This document shows, in pieces, positions 42,823-50,160 of a stretch of 64,000 nucleotides of DNA. The notes under the pieces are model-generated. The model did not search any database. It had not been told where the DNA came from and was given only the letters and a program-made list of their open reading frames with translations. Source of the stretch: JAWLHU01 sp049325315 (GTDB lineage Bacteria; Bacillota; Sulfobacillia; Symbiobacteriales; Symbiobacteriaceae); contig JBMONB010000197.1 of NCBI GenBank assembly GCA_049325315.1, positions 62,001 through 126,000 on the forward strand, in the 5' to 3' direction. The translations under genes and the position numbers were made by a program. Position 1 is the stretch's first letter; each line of letters begins with the position of its first letter.

Positions 42823-43119
42823 TTGGGTTCATCTCCTGTGCCACTGGTTTCACAGAGAGATTCGATCTCATTCACAACGAAACCTGCGTTGCGTGTGGAA
42901 TGTCACTAAAAACAGCCATCTGACCAAGAAAGCCGGACGTATTCTCCCCTAATCGGTCGTGAAGCGGGGAAATCACCGAATTTGGATCTTAATGATCGGT
43001 CCGTACGGCCCCATACATAGAGTGACCTTCGAAGTCTGCACCGGACCAGCCGGCAGGGAAGATGCGTTGACTTCGAGCGGTTACCCGAGACGCAAGGAAA
43101 ATGCAAGGAGGCTATTACC
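42823..43119. promoter_or_regulatory. Divergent promoter region of the flagellin gene and the GT2-TPR gene
   Basis: 297 nt without a gene. A weak sigma-28-like pair occurs before flagellin: TAAT at 42990-42993 and CCCCATAC at 43009-43016, with the exact 15-nt spacer but only 5 of 8 matches to GCCGATAA. Inverted repeats TCGAAGTC/GACTTCGA flank about 43030-43075 and may shape the long flagellin leader. AAGGAGG lies at 43104-43110. Confidence 0.35.
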
Positions 43120-43947
43120 GTGCGTATCAACACGAACCTGGCTGCCCTGAATGCTTGGCGGAGCCTGACTTTCAACAACGCAGGCATGACCCGGTCCCTT
43201 GAGAAGCTGTCCTCTGGTTTCCGCGTGAACCGTGCGGCCGACGACGCGGCCGGCCTGGCCGTGTCGGAGAAGATGCGGGCCCAGATCCGTGGCCTCAACA
43301 TGGCGGTCCGGAACGCCCAGGACGGCGTCTCCATGATCCAGACCGCTGAGGGTGGCGCCCAGAAGATCCAGGACATGCTGCAGCGCATGCGTGAGCTGGC
43401 GGTTCAGGCCAACAGCGGCACCCTGAGCAGCGGCGACCGTGACCTCCTGGACAAGGAGTTCCAGCAGCTGATCACCGAGATCGACCGCACCGCTTCGAGC
43501 ACCAAGTTTAACAACATCACCCTGATCAGCTCCTCCAACTCGGCCGCCGCCATTCAGGTCGGCCCGGGCACCAGCACCACCGACGACCAGGTCACCGTCG
43601 CCTTCAACAACACCAAGCTGGACAAGACCAGCCTGGGCATCGGCAGCCTGGACATCAAGAACACCACCAACGCCACGGCCTCCATCACCGCCCTGGACAC
43701 CGCCCTCAATAGCGTCAACACCTACCGTGCCGACTTCGGTGCCTACCAGAACCGCCTGGAGAACGCCATTTCCACCCTGCAGACCCAGGTCGAGAACCTG
43801 ACCGCAGCGGAAAGCCGTATCCGCGACGTCGACATGGCGCAGGAGATGGCCGTCTTCACGAAGTTCCAGATCCTCCAGCAGGCTTCGACCGCTATGCTGG
43901 CGCAGGCCAATCAGAGCACCCAGAGCATCATGGGGCTGCTCCGGTAA
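43120..43947 (+). CDS. hag: Flagellin
   Basis: The 275-residue filament subunit starts MRINTNLAALNAWRSL and ends ANQSTQSIMGLLR, the conserved D0/D1 ends. It has no large D2/D3 domains; the central 120-200 stretch is rich in Ser, Thr and Asn (LISSSNSAAAIQVGPGTST) and offers O-glycosylation sites. Exported by the flagellar type III system with FliS as chaperone. GTG at 43120 follows AAGGAGG. It sits between a glycosyltransferase gene and motAB and has its own strong terminator, consistent with high expression. Confidence 0.96.
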   Translation: MRINTNLAALNAWRSLTFNNAGMTRSLEKLSSGFRVNRAADDAAGLAVSEKMRAQIRGLNMAVRNAQDGVSMIQTAEGGAQKIQDMLQRMRELAVQANSGTLSSGDRDLLDKEFQQLITEIDRTASSTKFNNITLISSSNSAAAIQVGPGTSTTDDQVTVAFNNTKLDKTSLGIGSLDIKNTTNATASITALDTALNSVNTYRADFGAYQNRLENAISTLQTQVENLTAAESRIRDVDMAQEMAVFTKFQILQQASTAMLAQANQSTQSIMGLLR

Positions 43948-43972
43948 GCGTTTTTCCTATAGCGTATACCGG

Positions 43973-44010
43973 GGACGCCGTCCCCCCCGGACGGGGGGAC
44001 GGCGTCCTTT
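43973..44010 (+). terminator. Intrinsic terminator after flagellin
   Basis: GGACGCCGTCCCCCC at 43973-43987 pairs perfectly with GGGGGGACGGCGTCC at 43993-44007 around a 5-nt loop and is followed by TTTCC. It ends 30 nt before motA, leaving no room for a separate promoter, so motAB may depend on read-through. Confidence 0.88.
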
Positions 44011-44039
44011 CCACAAGGGGCGTTTGAGGAGGGAGTCTC

Positions 44040-44834
44040 TTGGACTTCGCTACCGTAGGTGGATTCATTTTTGCGATGGTCATGATTGTGTTGGGGGCCT
44101 ATTTCGAGCATGTGACTCTGAAGTCAATGATCGGTCCAAGCGCCTTCATGATCGTCATCGGCGGAACCGCTGGCGCCACCATCCTCTCCCACGCGATCGA
44201 AGAGCTCAAAACAGTTGGTGCCGCCACGAAGATGACCCTCTTCCCACCCAAGCGGGACTACCACGGCATGGTCGACCTACTGGTGGGGCTGGCCGAGAAG
44301 GCCCGGCGCAACGGTCTGCTCTCTCTTCAGGAGGATGCGGAGAGCGCGAGCAACCCGCTGGTGAAGCGGGGACTGACGATGGCGGTGGACGGCTCCGACC
44401 CCGAGGCGGTGATCGAGGTCATGGAGGCGCTCAGCGAGCAGCAGGCCAACGAATCTCTTCACGCTGCCGCAGTGTGGGACACCGCTGGCGGCTACTCCCC
44501 AACGCTCGGGATCATGGGCACGGTCATGGGCCTGGTCACCGTTATGGGTAATCTGAGCGAGCCAGACACCCTGGGGCCGGCCATTGCCGTCGCCTTCCTG
44601 GCCACCCTGTACGGTGTGGCCTTTGCGAACGTTCTCTTCCTTCCGCTTGGTGCCAAGATCAAGGCGCTGGTAAAGCAGCAGAACCACTTCAATGAGATGG
44701 TCATCCTCGGCATCAGCGGAATTCAGTCCGGTGAGAATCCCCGCAACCTGCGGGAGAAGCTCTCGATCTATCTGCCGCACACAGCGAGCAAGGGGAAGGC
44801 AAAGGCGTCAGCTCCGGCACAGGAAGGGGCGTAG
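44040..44834 (+). CDS. motA: Flagellar stator protein MotA
   Basis: The 264-residue protein has four membrane helices. It starts MDFATVGGFIFAMVMIVLG, and the conserved proton-channel segment near residues 150-200 contains GYSPTLGIMGTVMGLV and ATLYGVAFANVLFLPL. The long cytoplasmic loop touches FliG. TTG at 44040 follows GAGGAGGGAG. Together with MotB it forms the ion-driven stator. It could use H+ or Na+; the sequence does not decide this. Confidence 0.94.
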   Translation: MDFATVGGFIFAMVMIVLGAYFEHVTLKSMIGPSAFMIVIGGTAGATILSHAIEELKTVGAATKMTLFPPKRDYHGMVDLLVGLAEKARRNGLLSLQEDAESASNPLVKRGLTMAVDGSDPEAVIEVMEALSEQQANESLHAAAVWDTAGGYSPTLGIMGTVMGLVTVMGNLSEPDTLGPAIAVAFLATLYGVAFANVLFLPLGAKIKALVKQQNHFNEMVILGISGIQSGENPRNLREKLSIYLPHTASKGKAKASAPAQEGA

Positions 44835-44840
44835 CTGGTT

Positions 44841-45719
44841 ATGGCCCGCAGGAGGAAGAAAGGGCACGATGATCACGGAGGTGGGGGCGGGGGAGGCCAT
44901 GGTGGTGCCTCCGGGCGCTGGCTGGTCTCCTATGCCGACTTCATCACCCTCATGTTTGTAGTGTTCCTCGTTCTCTTTTCAATGGCACGACTGGATGCCG
45001 CCAAGTACGGCACCCTGGCCAGGTCGCTACACCAGGCCCTGGGGCCCGTGGGCCCCGACATTCCGCCGCTTCCGGCCCGTGGCCAACTGGGCACCGCCAT
45101 GCCGGTGGTCGCACCGGAGCGCCCGGGCAATGTACCGGATGTGCCGGACTGGCCAGCGCACCTGGTGGCCCCACACCTGGAGGACCCGATTGAGCGGGAG
45201 CCTATTCCACCAGCGGAACCTCCTCCCTCGACGTCTCAGCCCGACACCAAGCCATCTCAGGTGGTGACGGCACCTCCTCCGGCGCCCCCCAGCCCTCCAC
45301 GTGACCCGATGCAGGACATGGCGGATGTGTTCAGAGGGCTGCCAGGTGTTCGAACCGGACTCCTGGCAGTGGCACTGGAAGAGCGAGGGATTGTGCTCAC
45401 CCTGGCAGGCAAGGTCCTCTTCAACCCGGGGGAGTACACCCTGAAGCCAGAGGCGACCGCTCACCTGGACGAGATCGCGTTGAAGCTGAAGGGTGTGGAG
45501 GTCCCCATTATGATCAGTGGCAGCACCGACCTGCAGGAGGCGCTCCCCAGCGGAATGACCCACCTGGAAGTCTCCACCCTTCGCGCAGGTGCTGTTCTGC
45601 GCTACTTCACCGAGGTGACGGGAGTCCCCGCCAAGAACTTCGTCTTCTTTGGCTACGGGGATACCGTTCAAACAGCGGGAAGCACGGTGACGATTATTGT
45701 GGCTCGGACAGCAAGGTAG
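44841..45719 (+). CDS. motB: Flagellar stator protein MotB with divergent peptidoglycan-binding domain
   Basis: The 292-residue protein has a His/Gly-rich start (His9, His12, His20 and a run of seven Gly at 13-19), one membrane helix with the essential ion-carrying Asp33 in SYADFITLMFV, a long Pro-rich linker (about 70-155) and an OmpA-type C-terminal domain. In that domain the usual GHTD is GSTD (227-230) and the N-W-x-L-S motif is reduced to HLEVSTLRAGAVLRYF. It anchors the stator to the cell wall; the altered residues may change peptidoglycan binding. It follows motA by 6 nt. Confidence 0.9.
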   Translation: MARRRKKGHDDHGGGGGGGHGGASGRWLVSYADFITLMFVVFLVLFSMARLDAAKYGTLARSLHQALGPVGPDIPPLPARGQLGTAMPVVAPERPGNVPDVPDWPAHLVAPHLEDPIEREPIPPAEPPPSTSQPDTKPSQVVTAPPPAPPSPPRDPMQDMADVFRGLPGVRTGLLAVALEERGIVLTLAGKVLFNPGEYTLKPEATAHLDEIALKLKGVEVPIMISGSTDLQEALPSGMTHLEVSTLRAGAVLRYFTEVTGVPAKNFVFFGYGDTVQTAGSTVTIIVARTAR

Positions 45720-45793
45720 GCCGGGGCATCCGGTGGGGGCAACCTTCCGGCTGACGGTACCTTGACGTTCGGGTAATAGGGAGGGGCTTGCGT

Positions 45794-46903
45794 ATGATCG
45801 GGTCAGTCTATGCCGTTATCATGGCCGGGGGCAGCGGGGAACGGCTCTGGCCGAAGAGCCGGCCAATGCTTCCCAAGCAGTTCGTGACCCTGTATGGCAA
45901 CCGCTCACTGCTCCAGCACACCTATTCCCGAATGCGTCAATGGCTTCCGGCGGAACAGATCTGCGTTGTGGTGGGCGAGCGTCATGCCGGGCTGGTAGCG
46001 CAACAGCTGCCGGAGCTTCCCGCGCAGAACATGCTCCTGGAGCCGGTGCCCCGCGACACGGCGGCCTGCGCAGGGTTCGCCGCCGCCTGGGTGCAGAAGA
46101 AGACTGAGGACGGCGTCATGATCCTTCTGCCCTCAGATCATTTGATTCTCGATGATGCGTCCTTTCACAAGACGCTTGGCGAGGCGGTAGAGGTTGCCCG
46201 CGCAACCGAGGGCCTCGTCACCCTGGGGATCCGGCCAACGCGCCCTGAGACGGGGTATGGCTACATTGAGGTGGGAGAGCACCTTCTTGCAGGAGAGGCA
46301 CACCGGGTAGCCAGGTTCAAAGAGAAGCCGGACCTGACCACCGCCATGGAGTTCCTTACCACTGGCCAGTTCCTTTGGAACAGCGGCATCTTCATCTGGA
46401 AGACGGCGGCCTTGCGGCAAGAGATCGAGCGGCTGCTGCCTGACCTGGCTGAAGGGCTGGCGACGATGGACGCGGTGCCAGCATCCCGGTTCCAGGAGAC
46501 GATGACCCGTCTGTTCCCCAGCATTCCGAAGTACTCGATCGACCGGGGGCTGCTCGAGCGGTCCGGTCAGGTCTATGTAGTGCCAGCGGTCTTCGGTTGG
46601 GATGATCTGGGCAGCTGGCTCTCCCTGGAGCGCATTCGCGAAAGCGATGCCGATGGCAACTGCCTGAACGGCCCTGTGGTCGCGGAGAGCTGTTCCAACC
46701 TGATCGTTGAGGCGGGGGAACGGCTAATGGTGGCCTTTGGGGTTCAGGATCTGGTACTGGTTGATACCGAAGATTATGTCCTGGCGATGCATCGCAGCAA
46801 AGCCCAGGAGATGCGTTCGATCGTAGAGAAAGTAAAAGAGTATGAACGGTCCCGCAAGCCTCAGATCGTTCGCCCGTTCGACGCTGCGGCGGCCGGACAG
46901 TAA
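45794..46903 (+). CDS. manC: Mannose-1-phosphate guanylyltransferase
   Basis: The 369-residue enzyme makes GDP-mannose from mannose-1-phosphate and GTP. The nucleotide-binding start is AGGSGERLWPKSRPMLPKQF; EPVPRDTAACAGFAAAW, FKEKPDLTTAMEFL and WNSGIFIWK are also family-typical. It lacks the fused phosphomannose isomerase domain of some relatives. ATG at 45794 is chosen over TTG at 45788, which is too close to AGGGAGGGG at 45778-45786. It begins the sugar-nucleotide part of the glycan island. Isomerase and mutase genes are not in the window. Confidence 0.93.
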   Translation: MIGSVYAVIMAGGSGERLWPKSRPMLPKQFVTLYGNRSLLQHTYSRMRQWLPAEQICVVVGERHAGLVAQQLPELPAQNMLLEPVPRDTAACAGFAAAWVQKKTEDGVMILLPSDHLILDDASFHKTLGEAVEVARATEGLVTLGIRPTRPETGYGYIEVGEHLLAGEAHRVARFKEKPDLTTAMEFLTTGQFLWNSGIFIWKTAALRQEIERLLPDLAEGLATMDAVPASRFQETMTRLFPSIPKYSIDRGLLERSGQVYVVPAVFGWDDLGSWLSLERIRESDADGNCLNGPVVAESCSNLIVEAGERLMVAFGVQDLVLVDTEDYVLAMHRSKAQEMRSIVEKVKEYERSRKPQIVRPFDAAAAGQ

Positions 46904-47026
46904 AGGTGACACTCAGACCGCGCCAGCCGGTGAGGCAGGGAGCGGTTCGTATACGCCGAGGAGAGCGCTGATCCATCTGGTATTCTCCCGGCAGCGGCAG
47001 AAGCAGGTAGAAGGAGCTGAGCGAAC

Positions 47027-48001
47027 GTGAGCAAGGTCGCACTGATTACCGGCATCACGGGTCAAGACGGATCTTACCTGGCTGAACTGCTGCTGAGCAA
47101 AGGATACCGGGTCTACGGCCTCATGCGACGGACAAGCACGCCCAACCTGGAGCGAGTTGCCCACCTCCTTGACAAAATCCAGATCGAGTCGGCTGATCTC
47201 ACGGATCAGAGTTCGCTGATTCACGTGATCAACCGGGTACAGCCAGACGAGGTTTACAACCTCGCTGCCCAATCGTTCGTAAAGGCCTCCTTCGATCAGG
47301 CAGAGTTGACCGGCCAGGTCACCGCCCTCGGAGTGACCCGGATACTGGAAGCCATTCGGATTGTGAACCCCAAGATCCGCTTTTACCAAGCCTCCAGCAG
47401 CGAGATGTTCGGGAAGGTTCAGGCGGTGCCCCAGTCGGAAACGACCCCCTTCTGGCCCCGGAGCCCTTACGGGGTCTCCAAGGTCTATGGGCACTGGGCG
47501 ACCGTTAACTATCGTGAATCCTTTGGCATCTTCGCCTGCTCAGGCATCCTGTTTAATCACGAGTCTCCGCGGCGGGGGCTGGAGTTTGTGACGCGGAAGG
47601 TAACCCATGCGGTTGCCCAAATTCGGGCCGGGCGTCAGAAGAAGCTGAAGCTCGGAAACCTGCAGGCCCGCCGTGACTGGGGATTTGCGGGTGACTATGT
47701 CCAGGCGATGTGGTTGATGCTCCAGCAGGATCAGCCCAATGACTACGTGGTGGCCACCGGGGAGACCCACTCGGTGGAAGAGTGGGTGGCCGCGTCATTC
47801 GCACGGGCCGGGCTCGATTGGCAGCAGTACGTGGAGATCGACCCCCAGTTCTTCCGCCCCGCTGAGGTAGACCTGCTGGTGGGCGATCCGGCCAAGGCCA
47901 GGCAAGAACTGGGCTGGACTCCTCGGATCACCTTCCGGGAGTTGGTCGAAATGATGACCGACCACGATATTCGGCTGGTCGAGGAGCAGGGGGGCCTATG
48001 A
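47027..48001 (+). CDS. gmd: GDP-mannose 4,6-dehydratase
   Basis: The 324-residue short-chain dehydrogenase turns GDP-mannose into GDP-4-keto-6-deoxymannose. It has the NADP site GITGQDGSYLAELLL, the active-site SSSEMFGKV, catalytic YGVSK (Tyr-x-x-x-Lys) and the diagnostic FNHESPRRGLEFVTRK. GTG at 47027 follows GAAGGAG. Its last bases overlap the next gene, a reductase, which together predict GDP-D-rhamnose rather than GDP-fucose. Confidence 0.94.
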   Translation: MSKVALITGITGQDGSYLAELLLSKGYRVYGLMRRTSTPNLERVAHLLDKIQIESADLTDQSSLIHVINRVQPDEVYNLAAQSFVKASFDQAELTGQVTALGVTRILEAIRIVNPKIRFYQASSSEMFGKVQAVPQSETTPFWPRSPYGVSKVYGHWATVNYRESFGIFACSGILFNHESPRRGLEFVTRKVTHAVAQIRAGRQKKLKLGNLQARRDWGFAGDYVQAMWLMLQQDQPNDYVVATGETHSVEEWVAASFARAGLDWQQYVEIDPQFFRPAEVDLLVGDPAKARQELGWTPRITFRELVEMMTDHDIRLVEEQGGL

Positions 48002-48933
48002 GAGTCCTGGTGACCGGCGCAACGGGCTTTGTCGGCGGGCACCTGGTACCAGCCCTGCACAAGGCCGGCCATGCGGTGATCACGACTGGGCAGGCGGGCA
48101 CGGCTGATTACCTGGTGGACCTGATCGACGCTGCCGCAGTCGATCAACTGATCGAGCAGGTGCGGCCCCAGGCGGTCCTCCATCTCGCAGGCGTCTCCTC
48201 TGTCTCCGCCAGCTGGAGGATGCCCGCTGATACCCTACAAACGAATATCGTTGGCACGGTTCATCTCTTGGAGGCCGTTCGCACCCATGTACCGGCCGCT
48301 CGGTTCCTGAGTGTGGGATCGGCCGAGGAGTACGGAAGAGCAGATGGCGTGCCGCCTCCCTGGGATGAGGAGACGCCGTGCCGTCCACTGAATCCATACG
48401 GGGTCAGCAAACTGGCACAGGGGCAGATGGTGATGCAGTACCACCGCCGGTACGGGCTCGACGCCCTGCACGTCCGATCGTTCAACCACCTGGGGGGAGG
48501 GCAGGGGGCGGGTTTTGTAGCCACCGACTTCGCCAGCCAGATCGCCCGAATGGAATGTGGCCGAATAGCACCAGAACTGCGGGTCGGCGATCTGTCGGCT
48601 CGCCGTGATTTTCTGGATGTGCGAGACGTGGTGGAGGCCTATCTGTTCCTGCTAGACCGGGGACGAACCGGTGAAGTTTACAACGTGGCGAGTGGGCAGG
48701 GCACCTCTGTTCAATCGCTCCTGGAGACGCTGCTTTCCGTCTCGGGGCTTTCCGTAACCGTCTCTGTGGATCCGGATCGAATTCGACCGGCAGAGGTGCC
48801 GGAATCGATCGGAAGTCCGGCGAGATTGATGGCGGATACCGGATGGTCCCCACGACACCCCCTCCGTGACACCCTTTCCTGGGTGTTGTCGGATTGGCGG
48901 GAGCGGGTCGCTGCGGAAACCAATCATGAATAA
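47998..48933 (+). CDS. rmd: NAD(P)-dependent epimerase/reductase, predicted GDP-6-deoxy-4-keto-mannose reductase
   Basis: The 311-residue extended SDR has the cofactor motif TGATGFVGGHLVPAL, the catalytic YGVSK in NPYGVSKLAQGQM, and RSFNHLGGGQGAGFVATDFA, which is typical of RMD reductases. Coupled to gmd by a 4-nt overlap, it is expected to make GDP-D-rhamnose. A WcaG-type fucose synthase would need the 3,5-epimerase residues, which I do not recognise; the call between the two rests on resemblance and context. Confidence 0.82.
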   Translation: MRVLVTGATGFVGGHLVPALHKAGHAVITTGQAGTADYLVDLIDAAAVDQLIEQVRPQAVLHLAGVSSVSASWRMPADTLQTNIVGTVHLLEAVRTHVPAARFLSVGSAEEYGRADGVPPPWDEETPCRPLNPYGVSKLAQGQMVMQYHRRYGLDALHVRSFNHLGGGQGAGFVATDFASQIARMECGRIAPELRVGDLSARRDFLDVRDVVEAYLFLLDRGRTGEVYNVASGQGTSVQSLLETLLSVSGLSVTVSVDPDRIRPAEVPESIGSPARLMADTGWSPRHPLRDTLSWVLSDWRERVAAETNHE

Positions 48934-48994
48934 CTCAGCGCGGTCTGTTATGGGTGACAGGTTCCGCCCGTAATGAGGCTCGCTACTTGGGGGG

Positions 48995-50149
48995 ATGTCC
49001 GTGTCTATCTCACTTCGCCATCTCTCTGGACCAGCAGCGGAGGCCAAGGTGGTTTTCCGTGCACCGCTTCTCAACGGCACAGGCTATGCCGATGAAAGCC
49101 TCTCTTTCTTTCTGGCGGCGCAGAGTCAAGGGATCCCTATGCGGACAGAACTCCTCAATGGTGAGGTCGAGGGAGTGGTAGCTCCAGAGGACCGGCGCAG
49201 GGTTGTGGACTGCTACCAGACGCCGTTCCGCCGGGAGCATGCCATCCTGTACCAGGCGACTACGGCCGATGGATTTCTCACCGACGGGTATCGCTACCAT
49301 ATTGGACGCACCATGTTTGAGACCGACCGTCTTCCACCTGGCTGGGTGCCGAAATGTAATGCAATGGACGAGGTCTGGGTGCCGTCGCGGTTTAATATGG
49401 AGACCTTTGCACGGGCCGGGGTCAAGGCATCCAAGCTTCGCTGGGTCCCGGCCGGCGTGGAGACGAATCGCTTCCGCCCGGGGCTTTCTCCTCTGGAGAT
49501 CCCCGGACGTCGCAAGACGAACTTCCTCTCCATATTCGAATGGTCTCATCGAAAGGGCTGGGATGTACTGCTCAAGGGGTATATCCGGCAGTTTCACAAA
49601 GATGACGATGTCTCCCTCACCATCAAGACCTCATCCCGCGGTCAAGACGTCGTCGGCGATATTTTGAACCTCATCGAGGGCGAATTGGGGAACCGTGTGG
49701 AGGAAACCCCACCGATCATCCTTTTGGAAGGATTTATTGCGAATGAACAGTATCCGTCGCTGTATGCCAGTGGGGACGCCTTCGTCCTGCCAACCCGCGG
49801 CGAGGGATACGGGCGGCCGTTCCTGGAGGCGATGGCCTGTGGCAAACCGGTCATAGGAACGCGCTGGAGTGGTCAACTTGACTTTATGACCGACGAGAAT
49901 AGCTATCTCATAGATCTTGAATCGATCGTGCCTGTTGATCAGCGGATGGACTTTTACTTCTACGCGGGCCACATGTGGGCCGAGCCTTCTGCCGAGCACC
50001 TGGGCGAGCTGATGGCCCGTGTCGTGGACCGACCCGATGAGGCCGTCCGCCGTGCTGAACAGGCCCGTCAGGATATGGTGTCCGCATGGGAGTGGTCGCT
50101 CGTTGGTGCCCGATTTGCCGGCGAGCTGCAGCGGGCCATTGAGCGCTAG
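48995..50149 (+). CDS. Family 1-type (GT-B) glycosyltransferase
   Basis: The 384-residue protein has a GT-B fold. The N-terminal half includes IGRTMFETDRLPPGWVPKC and the C-terminal half RGEGYGRPFLEAMACGKPVI, the retaining E-x7-E nucleotide-sugar motif of GT4. It resembles cytosolic enzymes acting in surface or flagellar glycan assembly. It follows rmd by 61 nt, so GDP-rhamnose or GDP-mannose is a reasonable donor. Acceptor unknown. Confidence 0.85.
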   Translation: MSVSISLRHLSGPAAEAKVVFRAPLLNGTGYADESLSFFLAAQSQGIPMRTELLNGEVEGVVAPEDRRRVVDCYQTPFRREHAILYQATTADGFLTDGYRYHIGRTMFETDRLPPGWVPKCNAMDEVWVPSRFNMETFARAGVKASKLRWVPAGVETNRFRPGLSPLEIPGRRKTNFLSIFEWSHRKGWDVLLKGYIRQFHKDDDVSLTIKTSSRGQDVVGDILNLIEGELGNRVEETPPIILLEGFIANEQYPSLYASGDAFVLPTRGEGYGRPFLEAMACGKPVIGTRWSGQLDFMTDENSYLIDLESIVPVDQRMDFYFYAGHMWAEPSAEHLGELMARVVDRPDEAVRRAEQARQDMVSAWEWSLVGARFAGELQRAIER

Positions 50150-50160
50150 GGGGTGATCGC

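Noticed and set aside
43029..43076. Riboswitch in the flagellin leader
   Set aside because: Only short 8-bp arms are visible; no known riboswitch core was recognised.
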